DNA from: Pedobacter sp. R20-19
GTDB taxonomy: Bacteria; Bacteroidota; Bacteroidia; Sphingobacteriales; Sphingobacteriaceae
Reading direction: 5' to 3'
Length of the DNA stretch: 64,000 nucleotides
NCBI RefSeq assembly: GCF_000708265.2
Contig: NZ_JCKI01000009.1
Span: forward strand, 124,001-188,000
Below, piece after piece: positions 1 to 9,843 of the stretch. The notes beneath the pieces are model-generated. The model did no database searches, had not been told where the DNA came from, and saw only the letters and a program-made list of their open reading frames with translations. Made by a program: the position numbers and the translations under genes. The number at the start of each line of letters is the position of its first letter. Positions within the stretch are counted from its first letter, which is position 1.

Positions 1-3000
1 GCCCTGTAATTGATTTTAGTTTCTGGTAAAGTTTCGTTCTGCTCATCCCGATTTCTTTACATAAGAAATCAATATCCAGTTCAGGGTTAATCATTTGGGC
101 ATCAATAATGGAAAGTAATTTATTCATAAAAAGCTTATCCTTTTCTGAATTAACTAACTCTCTCGGCAGAATCTCTTTGTTTTTTAAATAATGCTCTTTT
201 ACTTTTTGTCGTTGTTCAAAAATATTGCGGATGGTGATGTGCAATAAGTTCGTATTTATTGGCTTGGTAAAATAAAGATCTGCGCCAGATTCGGCACCCT
301 CGATTTCAGCCTCCAAACTGTTTTTTGCCGTAAGCATTAAAAATGGAATGTGGCTGGTTTCTATATTTTCTTTAATGATACTACAAAATTCCGTTCCACT
401 CATACCCGGCATCATCACATCACTAATAATGAGGTCGGGAAGGTTTTGCCTGGCTACTTCTACACCTTTAATACCGTCTACAGCCTCCAGAATCAGATAC
501 TGATCGGCTAAAGAATCCTTTAAAAAATTACGCAGTTCATCATTATCATCTACAATTAAGATCCTTTGTTTTTCATTTTGATTAGTGGCCACAGCAGGAA
601 TGGTTGTTTTGTGATCAGTTTCTACCTGGTACATAATGCTTTCCAGTCTTGTTCCACCTGCTGTATCACTTTGGATAAACAACTCATCCATTTGGTAATC
701 GCCTTTAAGCACCGGAATCCCGATCATGATTTCCGTTCCTTCATTTCTTTGACTTGATACTTTGATCAAGCCTTTGTGAAGTAAGGTCAAACTTTTAACA
801 AAGGCCAGGCCTACTCCAGAACCCAGATGTGATTCTGTTATCCTGTAATAGCGTTCGAACAAGTGCTGGATAGAAGCTTTCGAAATACCAATTCCGTTAT
901 CAATAACCCTGAAATAAATATATTCCGTTCCCTTATAATCACTTTCAATGTTCAGTTGGTTGGCAAATAATGGCTTAACACCATCCAAAGAATGAAGTAC
1001 CTGAATTTTTAATGTACCATTAGCTTTCGTGTATTTTAGTGAATTGTTTACCAGGTTAAGGATGATTTTTTCGATAATTTGTCGGTCGAACCATATTTCA
1101 GATGGTAAAGGGTCTTTCTCAACTGTAAATATTATGTTTTTATCGGCGGCCATTTCCTTAAACTCTTCTGCAATTTCATCAATAAAAAGGTTGAGGCTTC
1201 CGGCTGTAACGTTTAGTTTTAGCGCACCGGCAGCCGTTTTTCTAAAATCCATCAGCTCATTAATTAACCGGAGCAGGCGGTTGGCATTGCGGTGGATGGT
1301 GTTATAATAGATTTGGAAAGATTCCTGTTTATCTTCATTCAGCAAACGCTCAATCGGACCCAGAATCAGAGAAAGTGGCGTACGGAATTCGTGCGAAATA
1401 TTGGTAAAAAACTGCAGTTGTGTCTGGTGGATTTCCTCACGCTTTTCTTCCTCAATTTTTCTTAGTTCTAGTCTGCGCCTAAAGCTTAAGGCAGAATAAG
1501 TGAGGTAAACAGCTGTACCAATTACCAGTAACATGAACCACCAGGTAGCCCAGAAGGGTGGAGCAATGTGTACCTCAATAGAGACTCCAACATGATTCCA
1601 TACGCCATCATTATTGGATGCCCGAACTTTAAAGGTGTAGGTGCCGGGATCAAGATTGGTGTATACGGCCTGCCGACTATTGCCAATATTAATCCATTCT
1701 TTGTCTTCGCCCTCCAACTGGTAGGCATAATTGTTATTTTCGCTTGAAACGTAATTGAGCGCTGCAAAACGGAAGGTTATCGTTGCCTGATCGTAGTCTA
1801 ACTTGAGCTTTTTAGTATAGCTGATATCACTTTGCAGTATATTTTCATCTGTTTGCGGGGAGATCACCTTATTAAATATTGTTAATTCAGTGAGGTATAC
1901 CGGAGGCACAAAGCCATTGGTTTTAATATCCTTTGGGAAAAAAGAGTTGAAGCCATTGATTCCGCCAAAAAACATTTCACCACTTTTGGTTTTAAGATAA
2001 GCATTGGATTCAAACTCCTGTCCCTGCAAACCATCTGCCATATTGTATTGCTTGAAGGTCTGTTTCTGCGGATGATATTTAGTCAAGCCATTTGCGGTAG
2101 AAATCCATAAATTTCCTTGTTCATCTTCTGTAATCCCCTTAATGAAAGCGGTGCTAAGTCCAGCTTTTTGAGTAGCCAGCACAAATTTATTTTTGCTGAC
2201 ATTGAAGCGGTAGAGCCCGGCCTGGCCTATCCATAAATTACCTTTCCGATCCACAAAGATTACCCGTAAATCAGGCTTTTTGCCACTTTCAGTAAAATAG
2301 TGACTAAATACTTTCGTTTTGAGGTTATATCGGTTTAAACCACCATCATCTGTTCCAATCCAGAGGTTTTTATTTAAATCTTCGTTAATGGAAACGATGT
2401 TATTGCCGGTTAAATGTGTGCCATTTGCACCCGCTGTAAACCTTTTAAATGTGCCTGTTGATGGATCAAACAGGTTCAATCCACCATAGTAGGTACCAAT
2501 CCAAATGTGGTGTTCACTATCTTCAAAAGATCTTTGAACATAATCTGATGAAATGGAATTAGGCTCGCTATCCTTGTGCTTGTATCGTGTAAATGTACCG
2601 TCCGTATTCATTCGGTTTAAACCACCCGCCCAGGTACCAATCAGTAATCCGCCTTTGGTTTTGGTGATGTCTAAGATGGCATCGGCACCTATTGTTTGTG
2701 GATCAAAAGGGCTGAATTTATAGTGCTTAAAAACTTTGCTTTTTTTATTATAAATGTCCAGTCCGCCGCCATCCGTACCAATGTAAATTTCTCCATTATC
2801 TGCCTCATAAAAAGCCCTGACATCATTATAGCTTAAACTGTTTTTATCAGGTTCCTGCCTGAAGAGATTAAATTTTTCGGCCTGAGGACTATAAAGATTC
2901 ACGCCTCCACGGTGCGTACCTACCCATAAATTACCCTGTTTATCTACAAAAAGAGCCGAAACGGTTCTTTGAGAAAGGCTGAAAGCATTGCCTGCCTGAT

Positions 3001-3883
3001 TCTGATCATGGGTAAAATTTTCCGTTGAAGGATCGAAATGATTTAACCCGCCATTAATGCCACCTATCCATACCCCGTTTTGATGATCGAATGCAATGGC
3101 CCTGACCAAATTACTGCCAATGCTATTGCGGTTTTTCTCTTCATGCAGGTATGTTTTATAGGCATTATTTGCTGCATTAAAATGAATCAGGCCATTTTCT
3201 TCGGTCGCCAGCCAGAAGGAATTGTCTTTGGCTTTTTTAATCGTCCTGATTTTAAAATTGTTTAACTTAGGTTTAGCAATACCAGTCGTTGTATTTAAAA
3301 GTTCAACACCAGAGTCGCTGGCAATCCAGAGTTGACTACCTGAATCGGTATAAATATCATTGATGAAATCTTTTCTTGTACGAAAATGTGGTGTATTTGC
3401 GAAGGCATAGTGACCGAGGTTTTGCTGTTGCTGGTTAACCTTAAAAACACCACCGCCATAAGTACCCACCCAAATGCCCTGTTTATTTTCGGCAATTGCG
3501 GTGATAATACTGCTATTCTGCCCGGAACCTGGGTAATAGGTGAACTTACTTTGTTCCGGATTAAATTTATTAAGGCCGTTTGAAGTTCCGATCCAGAGGT
3601 TTTTGTCCTTGTCTTCTAAAATACACCTGATGAAGTTATCGCTGATGCTTCCGGCTTTCCCCGTACTTTTAAATGCGGTAATTTCGTTACCATCATAACG
3701 GTTCAGGCCGTCTCTTGTACCAAACCAGATAAAGCCACGACTATCTTGAAAAATGCATTCGATGGTGCTGTTTGATAAACCATTTTCTACATTAATGTGC
3801 TTAAACTTTAAGTTTTGTCCGTAGCTGTTCAGGGCTAACGTAACACAGAGAAAAGAGAAAATAAGTTTAACAATACGGATCAT
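1..3883 (-). CDS. Hybrid two-component system sensor/regulator (HTCS), C-terminus cut by window edge
   Basis: A single minus-strand frame runs open from the ATG at 3883 off the left edge (about 1294 codons seen). A signal peptide (about residues 1-22, ending SYGQ) is followed by many two-component propeller repeats with motifs such as GFIWFGTRDGLNRYDG, then a Y_Y_Y domain near residues 690-760. A membrane helix lies near 780-800. The histidine kinase H-box NISHEFRTPLSLILGP is near 825, followed by an HATPase domain and a receiver domain with the phospho-acceptor in LIISDVMMPG near 1154. The start of an AraC-type helix-turn-helix (DFLCKEIGMSRTKLYQKL) lies at the edge. Such proteins sense oligosaccharides in the periplasm and activate the adjacent utilisation locus. 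It is divergent from a galactan-type locus, so its ligand is probably a galacto-oligosaccharide. The family is certain; the ligand is inferred. Confidence 0.95.
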   Translation of the reverse strand, partial: MIRIVKLIFSFLCVTLALNSYGQNLKFKHINVENGLSNSTIECIFQDSRGFIWFGTRDGLNRYDGNEITAFKSTGKAGSISDNFIRCILEDKDKNLWIGTSNGLNKFNPEQSKFTYYPGSGQNSSIITAIAENKQGIWVGTYGGGVFKVNQQQQNLGHYAFANTPHFRTRKDFINDIYTDSGSQLWIASDSGVELLNTTTGIAKPKLNNFKIRTIKKAKDNSFWLATEENGLIHFNAANNAYKTYLHEEKNRNSIGSNLVRAIAFDHQNGVWIGGINGGLNHFDPSTENFTHDQNQAGNAFSLSQRTVSALFVDKQGNLWVGTHRGGVNLYSPQAEKFNLFRQEPDKNSLSYNDVRAFYEADNGEIYIGTDGGGLDIYNKKSKVFKHYKFSPFDPQTIGADAILDITKTKGGLLIGTWAGGLNRMNTDGTFTRYKHKDSEPNSISSDYVQRSFEDSEHHIWIGTYYGGLNLFDPSTGTFKRFTAGANGTHLTGNNIVSINEDLNKNLWIGTDDGGLNRYNLKTKVFSHYFTESGKKPDLRVIFVDRKGNLWIGQAGLYRFNVSKNKFVLATQKAGLSTAFIKGITEDEQGNLWISTANGLTKYHPQKQTFKQYNMADGLQGQEFESNAYLKTKSGEMFFGGINGFNSFFPKDIKTNGFVPPVYLTELTIFNKVISPQTDENILQSDISYTKKLKLDYDQATITFRFAALNYVSSENNNYAYQLEGEDKEWINIGNSRQAVYTNLDPGTYTFKVRASNNDGVWNHVGVSIEVHIAPPFWATWWFMLLVIGTAVYLTYSALSFRRRLELRKIEEEKREEIHQTQLQFFTNISHEFRTPLSLILGPIERLLNEDKQESFQIYYNTIHRNANRLLRLINELMDFRKTAAGALKLNVTAGSLNLFIDEIAEEFKEMAADKNIIFTVEKDPLPSEIWFDRQIIEKIILNLVNNSLKYTKANGTLKIQVLHSLDGVKPLFANQLNIESDYKGTEYIYFRVIDNGIGISKASIQHLFERYYRITESHLGSGVGLAFVKSLTLLHKGLIKVSSQRNEGTEIMIGIPVLKGDYQMDELFIQSDTAGGTRLESIMYQVETDHKTTIPAVATNQNEKQRILIVDDNDELRNFLKDSLADQYLILEAVDGIKGVEVARQNLPDLIISDVMMPGMSGTEFCSIIKENIETSHIPFLMLTAKNSLEAEIEGAESGADLYFTKPINTNLLHITIRNIFEQRQKVKEHYLKNKEILPRELVNSEKDKLFMNKLLSIIDAQMINPELDIDFLCKEIGMSRTKLYQKLKSITG

Positions 3884-3993
3884 TCTTGTGCTTCGCCAGA
3901 CGCAATTTTTTAGAACTCAAATGTAATTCATTTTTTAGCAGCTTGGGTATACTTTACATGGTTTATAGGTAAATAGGGCGATATTATGACGGT

Positions 3994-4023
3994 TAGCACA
4001 AAAAAAATGGACGATAGCACAAA
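3994..4023 (+). promoter_or_regulatory. Direct repeat TAGCACAAA x2, candidate HTCS binding site
   Basis: The nonamer TAGCACAAA occurs at 3994-4002 and again at 4015-4023, exactly 21 bp apart (two helical turns). It lies in the 167-194 bp divergent gap between the sensor and susC. AraC-type regulators commonly bind such direct repeats. Shortly downstream, TTTATTTG at 4044-4051 resembles the Bacteroidota -7 element TAnnTTTG (one of the two leading bases differs), with no good -33 element, as expected for an activator-dependent promoter. The binding role is inferred from position and spacing only. Confidence 0.45.
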
Positions 4024-4077
4024 TCAAAAACACGGATAAAGGCTTTATTTGTGACCATAATTCTAACCGATATTTCT

Positions 4078-7059
4078 ATGCAGATGATTACAATTTTCTT
4101 CAAGAGTAACAAGCGAATGTTTATGCTATTACTATTGATTTTTACCCATGGATATCTTTTCGCTCAACAGGCCACCATTATCGGCGTGGTGAAAACAGCT
4201 CCAGATAATTTGGGTATGCCTGGGGTAAGCGTTCGATTAAAAGGAACGGCTACCGCAACTTCAACTGATGGAAACGGAAACTTCACCCTTAAAATTCCAT
4301 CGAATGGAATTTTAGTATTTACCTCTGTAGGTTACAAAGTACAGGAAGTTCCGGTTTCTAAATCAACCAGTTTAACCATTACCCTGATTGAAGATGCTTC
4401 CACCTTAAATGATGTGGTTGTAGTGGGCTATGGTACCACCAGAAAACAAGATTTAACCGGTTCGGTTGCTGTAGTAGGCGTAAAGGACTTTCAGAAAGGA
4501 AGCATTACCACGCCAGAGCAAATGCTTTCGGGCAAGGTTTCAGGGGTGGCCATCACTTCTAACAGCGGTCAGCCGGGTGCAGGAAGTACTATCCGGATTC
4601 GCGGAGGTTCATCCCTGAATGCCAGTAACGATCCGTTATTTGTGATTGATGGCGTACCCTTAGAAAATGGTGGCGTTTCAGGTGCTTCCAATCCCTTAAG
4701 TTTCATCAATCCAAATGATATCGAAAGCTTTACGGTATTAAAAGATGCATCGGCAGCAGCTATTTATGGTGCCAGGGCATCTAACGGGGTAATCATCATC
4801 ACCACCAAAAAAGGTTTAAGCAATGAGTTGAAAGTGAGTTTCAATTCAGTTAATTCTATTTCTAAAATTGTAAAACAATTGGAGGTATTGAGTGCTGATG
4901 AAATCCGTTCCATTGTAAATTCAAAAGGAACCGCTGCACAAAAAGCGCAGTTGGGTAGTTTTAATACCAATTGGCAGGACTTGATTTACCAGGATGGCTT
5001 CTCTACTGATAATAACTTAAGCATAAGTGGCGGAATCAAGAAATTACCTTATCGCATATCTGTAGGGTACCAGAATCAAACAGGTTTATTAAGAACCGAT
5101 CAGCTGGAGAAAACTTCAGCAGCATTGGTACTCAACCCACGCTTTTTTGATAATCATTTAAAGGTAGATTTAAACCTGAAGGGTAGCATGCAAAAAACAC
5201 GCTTTGCCAACACCGCTGCTATTGGTGGCGCGGTAAGTTTTGATCCTACGCAGGCCACTTATACCAACCGATCAGCATACAATGGCTATTGGGAATGGTT
5301 AGATCCAACCAGCCCTACAGGTTTGGTTAATCTGGCGGGCCGCAATCCGGTTGGTTTGCTGGAGCAAAGAGAAGATCGGGCTAAACCTATGAGAAGTATT
5401 GGTAATTTACAATTGGATTACCAGTTTCCATTTTTACCGGAATTACATGCTAATTTCAATGCCGCTTATGATGTGGCTACCGGAAAAGGAACTGTTTATG
5501 TTGACCCAAACGCAGCCGAATCTATTTTAAGCAATGGGGTAAGCAATCAATATAAAACCAACAGGCAAAATACAGTAGTTGATTTTTACCTGAACTATGT
5601 GAAAGATTTTAAATCAATCAAGAGCAGAATTGATGCTACGGCTGGTTATTCTTACAATGATTATTTAACTACGCAATATTTCTATCCGGTTTTTGATGCC
5701 CGGGGAAATAAAGTAGCCAATTCAGATCCAGCCTTTCCATTTAATAAACCTCAATATCGCCTCATCTCTTATTTTGGTCGGTTTAACTATAATTACGATG
5801 AACGCTTTTTGTTAACAGCAACAGTTCGCCGTGATGGATCATCTCGTTTTGGCCCGGCCTATAAGTATGGTACTTTCCCATCTGTTGCCTTGGCCTGGAC
5901 CGCTAAAAATGAAACGTTTTTAAAAGATGTTAAAGCCATTTCCAACCTGAAAGTTCGTGCCAGTTATGGTATTACTGGTCAGCAGGATGGAATTGATAAC
6001 TATGGCTACCTTTCCACTTATGGTTTAAGTTCACTGAATGCACAATATCAGTTTGGCGATACCTTTTACCAGATGTACCGCCCAAGTGCTTACATTTCCA
6101 ATATTAAATGGGAAGAAACTGCCACCGCCAATGTAGGGTTGGATTTTGGTTTATTTGATAACCGCATTAGTGGTAGTCTGGATTTTTATCAGAAGAAAAC
6201 CAGTGATCTGTTAAACCGGATTCCACAACCTGCAGGAACCAATTTCGCCGCTACAGCAATTGTAAATGTAGGCGATATGAAGAATGAAGGAGTAGAGATG
6301 ACCCTGAATTTTAATCCGGTAAAAGAAAAAGATTTTAACTGGGATTTCAGCGTAAATGCTACATACAATAAAAATACCATTACCAATTTAACCGTAGTTC
6401 CGAACGATCCTAACTATGCAGGCTTTCCAAGCGGTTCTATAGCAGGCGGTGTAGGCGGACAATTCGTATTTATAAATGCCGTTGGCGGACCAAAAAACAC
6501 CTTTAACCTTTTTGAACAGGTGTATGATCAGGCTGGAAATCCTATCGAAGGCGTTTATGTAGATCAGAATGGCGATGGTGCCATTACCGCCAGCGATTTA
6601 AAGAAAGGTAAACAGGCAGACCCGAAATTGTTCCTCGGTTTCAGCAATAACTTAAGCTATAAAAAATGGAACCTCTCCTTTACCCTGAGGGCTAATTTAG
6701 GTGGTTATGTATACAATAATAATTATAGCCAAAGCGGTAACCTGGCACAAATTACAGGTACATCGGTTATCCTGAATGCATCACCAAACTACCTCACTAC
6801 AAATTTCAAAACACAGCAATTGTTAAGTGATTATTATGTTCAGAACGCATCATTCCTGCGGATGGATAATGTTAACCTGGGTTATGCTTTTGGAAAGTTA
6901 TTTAAAAGCAAAGCCAATTTGCAGCTAACTGCCAGTGTGCAGAATGTATTTGTAATTACCAAATATAAAGGCCTTGATCCTGAGGTAGCTTCAGGAATAG
7001 ATAACAACATCTATCCACGGCCTCGTGTGTATTCTATAGGCTTAAATCTTAATTACTAA
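4078..7059 (+). CDS. SusC/RagA-family TonB-dependent outer membrane receptor (galactan locus)
   Basis: This is an outer-membrane oligosaccharide importer that works with the SusD lipoprotein encoded next. After a signal peptide (ending YLFAQQ) it has a carboxypeptidase-regulatory-like domain (about residues 30-110). A TonB plug follows with the SusC signatures VVVVGYGTTRKQDLTGSV, IRIRGGSS, PLFVIDGVPL and KDASAAAIYGARASNGV, then a large beta-barrel ending NLNY. At about 993 residues it has the usual length. There is no STN domain, as expected for a receptor controlled by an HTCS rather than a sigma/anti-sigma pair. The frame is open from a GTG at 4051, but a -7-like element overlaps that codon, so ATG 4078 (or 4084/4117) is preferred. 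The substrate is inferred from the GH53 and GH2 genes downstream. Confidence 0.95.
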   Translation: MQMITIFFKSNKRMFMLLLLIFTHGYLFAQQATIIGVVKTAPDNLGMPGVSVRLKGTATATSTDGNGNFTLKIPSNGILVFTSVGYKVQEVPVSKSTSLTITLIEDASTLNDVVVVGYGTTRKQDLTGSVAVVGVKDFQKGSITTPEQMLSGKVSGVAITSNSGQPGAGSTIRIRGGSSLNASNDPLFVIDGVPLENGGVSGASNPLSFINPNDIESFTVLKDASAAAIYGARASNGVIIITTKKGLSNELKVSFNSVNSISKIVKQLEVLSADEIRSIVNSKGTAAQKAQLGSFNTNWQDLIYQDGFSTDNNLSISGGIKKLPYRISVGYQNQTGLLRTDQLEKTSAALVLNPRFFDNHLKVDLNLKGSMQKTRFANTAAIGGAVSFDPTQATYTNRSAYNGYWEWLDPTSPTGLVNLAGRNPVGLLEQREDRAKPMRSIGNLQLDYQFPFLPELHANFNAAYDVATGKGTVYVDPNAAESILSNGVSNQYKTNRQNTVVDFYLNYVKDFKSIKSRIDATAGYSYNDYLTTQYFYPVFDARGNKVANSDPAFPFNKPQYRLISYFGRFNYNYDERFLLTATVRRDGSSRFGPAYKYGTFPSVALAWTAKNETFLKDVKAISNLKVRASYGITGQQDGIDNYGYLSTYGLSSLNAQYQFGDTFYQMYRPSAYISNIKWEETATANVGLDFGLFDNRISGSLDFYQKKTSDLLNRIPQPAGTNFAATAIVNVGDMKNEGVEMTLNFNPVKEKDFNWDFSVNATYNKNTITNLTVVPNDPNYAGFPSGSIAGGVGGQFVFINAVGGPKNTFNLFEQVYDQAGNPIEGVYVDQNGDGAITASDLKKGKQADPKLFLGFSNNLSYKKWNLSFTLRANLGGYVYNNNYSQSGNLAQITGTSVILNASPNYLTTNFKTQQLLSDYYVQNASFLRMDNVNLGYAFGKLFKSKANLQLTASVQNVFVITKYKGLDPEVASGIDNNIYPRPRVYSIGLNLNY

Positions 7060-7078
7060 CGATTTATATTGAAACAAG

Positions 7079-8710
7079 ATGAACCGTTTTAATCCAAAAT
7101 ATATGAAACTACGTGTTTTACAATTGTTCCTGCTGGTTTGCATCACCTCATTTTTGATGGTTTCCTGTACCAAACTGGATCTTACACCAACCAATGATTT
7201 AATTGCCGATAATGTATATACCAGCGTAAGCGGTTACAAACAATCATTGGCCAAAGTTTATGGTGCCTTTGCACTTACCGGTAATGCCTCTGTTGGCCAG
7301 CCAGATATCCCTACTGAAATTATTAAAGATGAGGGTAACTCTGATTTCCTTCGTTTATATTGGAACTTGCAGGAGCTCACCACAGATGAAGCCGTTTGGT
7401 CATGGCAAAGTGATGCCGGGATTCAGGGTTTACATGAAATGAGCTGGTCCTCAACCAATTCAATCATCAATGGGTTATATTACCGTTCCTATTTTCAGAT
7501 TACCTTGTGTAATGATTTCATTAACCAATCATCAGATGATAATTTAAGCAAACGCGGCATTACAGGAGCAGATGCTGTAGAGGTGCGGAAGTTCAGGGCA
7601 GAAGCACGTTTCATCAGGGCATTTCAGTATTCGGTTTTAATGGATCTTTATGGAAACGTGCCGATGGTAACTGAGCAAACGCAGATTGGCGGGAAAGATT
7701 TGCCCGTGCAGATGCAGCGTAAAGATTTGTTCAATTATGTTGAGTCGGAATTGAAGGCGATAGAACCCGAACTGGCCACTGCAAAAAGCAATGAATATGG
7801 TCGTGCAGATCAGGCGGCTGACTGGGCATTGTTGAGCCGGATTTATTTAAATGCTGAAGTATACACTGGCACGCCGAGATATACTGATGCTATTACCTAC
7901 TGCAATAAAATTACGGGTGCAGGTTATGCTTTACATAACAATTACCGCGAACTAACCATTGCTGATAATCATTTGAATAAAGATGAATTTATTTTAACCA
8001 TCAACTACGATGGTACCAGTACACAGAATTATGGCGGTACCACTTACCTGATGCATGGTCCGGCTGGAGTACCCGCAGAGGTTTCAGGTTCTAGCGGAAC
8101 CTGGGGCGGGTTGCGCATTACCCAGCAGTTTGTGAATCTCTTTGCCGATAAAACAGGCGCTACAGATAGCAGGGCGCAGTTTTACATGAGCGGACAAAAT
8201 TTAGAAGTGAATGATTTGTATACTTCTACTGACGGCTATTCGAGTACCAAATACCGAAACAAAACCCGTTCTGGCGGACCTGCCCCGCACCAGGATGTAG
8301 CGAAAGATTTCTCTGATATTGATTTCCCGCTTTTCCGTTTAGGCGAAATATATCTCACTTATGCAGAATCTGTTTTGAGAGGTGGCACTGGCGGAAGTTT
8401 AAGTACTGCTTTAGGTTATGTAAATCAATTGCGTACACGAGCATACAATAGAAGTACGGCAGGAAATATTAGTTCAAGTGCCTTAACTACTGATTTCATT
8501 CTGGATGAGCGTGGAAGAGAACTTTGGTACGAAGCTTTTAGAAGAACCGATTTGATTCGCTTTGGTAAGTTTACATCAGCTAACTATTTATGGGCATGGA
8601 AAGGTGGTACCCGAAATGGAACAGCGGTAAATGCCAGATTCTCATTGTATCCACTGCCTCCTACAGATTTATCTGCCAATCCAAACCTTCGTCAAAATCC
8701 TGGCTATTAA
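7079..8710 (+). CDS. SusD/RagB-family nutrient-binding lipoprotein (galactan locus)
   Basis: This surface lipoprotein caps the SusC barrel and captures oligosaccharide. It has a lipoprotein signal with cysteine in FLMVSC (residue 30, or 22 if the ATG at 7103 is used). The N-terminal SusD-like segment (LDLTPTNDLIADNVYTS) and TPR-type helices (VRKFRAEARFIRAFQYSVLM) are followed by the C-terminal SusD domain (DFPLFRLGEIYLTYAESV, ILDERGRELWYEAFRRTDLI). The protein ends in the typical LYPLPPTDLSANPNLRQNPGY-type tail. At 543 residues it is of standard length. It begins 19 bp after susC, so it lies in the same operon. Confidence 0.95.
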   Translation: MNRFNPKYMKLRVLQLFLLVCITSFLMVSCTKLDLTPTNDLIADNVYTSVSGYKQSLAKVYGAFALTGNASVGQPDIPTEIIKDEGNSDFLRLYWNLQELTTDEAVWSWQSDAGIQGLHEMSWSSTNSIINGLYYRSYFQITLCNDFINQSSDDNLSKRGITGADAVEVRKFRAEARFIRAFQYSVLMDLYGNVPMVTEQTQIGGKDLPVQMQRKDLFNYVESELKAIEPELATAKSNEYGRADQAADWALLSRIYLNAEVYTGTPRYTDAITYCNKITGAGYALHNNYRELTIADNHLNKDEFILTINYDGTSTQNYGGTTYLMHGPAGVPAEVSGSSGTWGGLRITQQFVNLFADKTGATDSRAQFYMSGQNLEVNDLYTSTDGYSSTKYRNKTRSGGPAPHQDVAKDFSDIDFPLFRLGEIYLTYAESVLRGGTGGSLSTALGYVNQLRTRAYNRSTAGNISSSALTTDFILDERGRELWYEAFRRTDLIRFGKFTSANYLWAWKGGTRNGTAVNARFSLYPLPPTDLSANPNLRQNPGY

Positions 8711-8726
8711 TTAACGTTTCAGCAAA

Positions 8727-9842
8727 ATGAAAAAAATATTCAACTCCTTATTTACCCTTCTGCTATTAAGCATTTTTATGCTGGGTTGCAAAAAGGAAGA
8801 AAGTAATAACGTGGTCATAAATCCATCAGCATCAGCTTTAGCATTTAAAACTTCAACTGCTGCGGTAGTATTAAGTCCTGCTAATGATGCAGCCAATGTG
8901 GTAACCTTTAGTTTTAATGCGGCAAATTTTGGGGCAAATGTAGTAACCACTTATTCTTTGGAATTTGATCTGCCTGCAGATACCAGTGGCACCAATGCCT
9001 GGGCAAATGCAGTGGTGGTGAAAATTCCTGCAGGCACCTTACAGAAAACATATACCGGTGCTGATTTTAATGCATTAAGCGGTGTGCAACTTACGCTGCC
9101 AACAGGTACGGTCAGTACAATCGCTGTAAGGTTAAAAGCAGAAGTAAACCAAAACACGGGAGTGGCCTCTGCCATTAAGCCAGTGTACTCCACCGTAACC
9201 ATGACGGTAAACCCTTACAAAGCCATTGTAGAATATCCGGCATTGCTCGTTAAAGGAGGCAATTCATGGAAAACACCATCCACTAGAACCAATGGTTTTC
9301 TGCTTGCATCTTCCAAGTTTAACAGTAAATATGAAGGTTACCTGAACCTGCCCAACGCAGATGGTTATGGTGGTGATGCTTTTCAACTGGTATCAACCCT
9401 TGATGCGAGTAAAGTGTATGGATGGGGCGGAACGGCAACAACCATGAGCTTGAACAGTGGCAATTTATACCTTTCGCCATCACCATCATATATGAAAGTA
9501 AATGCTGATATAGAGGCTTTAACTATCACTTATACACCGGTTAAGTTTTTCATCTCTGGAGACGATAATGGCTGGAGTACCTCTGCTACACCATTGAATT
9601 ACAATGCCACAACCGGAAAACTGGAAGCCGCAAACGTAGCATTAACCGCCGGAAAATCATTTGTATTTACCTGTAATGGTGGTTATGATATTAGCTACAA
9701 AGTTGATGCCTCTGGCAATTTGGTCTTTGCGGGTGCACCAGTGTGGGGTGGAATCAATATCCCTATTACCAAAACAGGCGTGTTTACCGTTACCTTAGAT
9801 TTAAGTGCGGGCGACGGAAACTATACTTATACCATTAAATAA
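8727..9842 (+). CDS. SusE/SusF-like surface glycan-binding lipoprotein
   Basis: This is a predicted surface glycan-binding protein. It has a lipoprotein signal with the acylated cysteine at residue 21 (IFMLGCKKEE). A SusE-type N-terminal Ig-like domain covers about residues 35-140 (AVVLSPANDAANVVTFSFNA, with VVVKIPAGTLQKTYTGADFN). The C-terminal half has SusF/SusE-like beta-sandwich motifs (FISGDDNGWSTSATPLNY, KSFVFTCNGGYDISYKVD), which in the family bind glycan through exposed aromatic residues. It starts 16 bp after susD and ends 1 bp before the GH53 start, so it sits in the position such proteins hold in polysaccharide loci. Carbohydrate specificity cannot be read from the sequence. A galactan ligand is inferred from context. 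Confidence 0.85.
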   Translation: MKKIFNSLFTLLLLSIFMLGCKKEESNNVVINPSASALAFKTSTAAVVLSPANDAANVVTFSFNAANFGANVVTTYSLEFDLPADTSGTNAWANAVVVKIPAGTLQKTYTGADFNALSGVQLTLPTGTVSTIAVRLKAEVNQNTGVASAIKPVYSTVTMTVNPYKAIVEYPALLVKGGNSWKTPSTRTNGFLLASSKFNSKYEGYLNLPNADGYGGDAFQLVSTLDASKVYGWGGTATTMSLNSGNLYLSPSPSYMKVNADIEALTITYTPVKFFISGDDNGWSTSATPLNYNATTGKLEAANVALTAGKSFVFTCNGGYDISYKVDASGNLVFAGAPVWGGINIPITKTGVFTVTLDLSAGDGNYTYTIK

Positions 9843-9843
9843 A

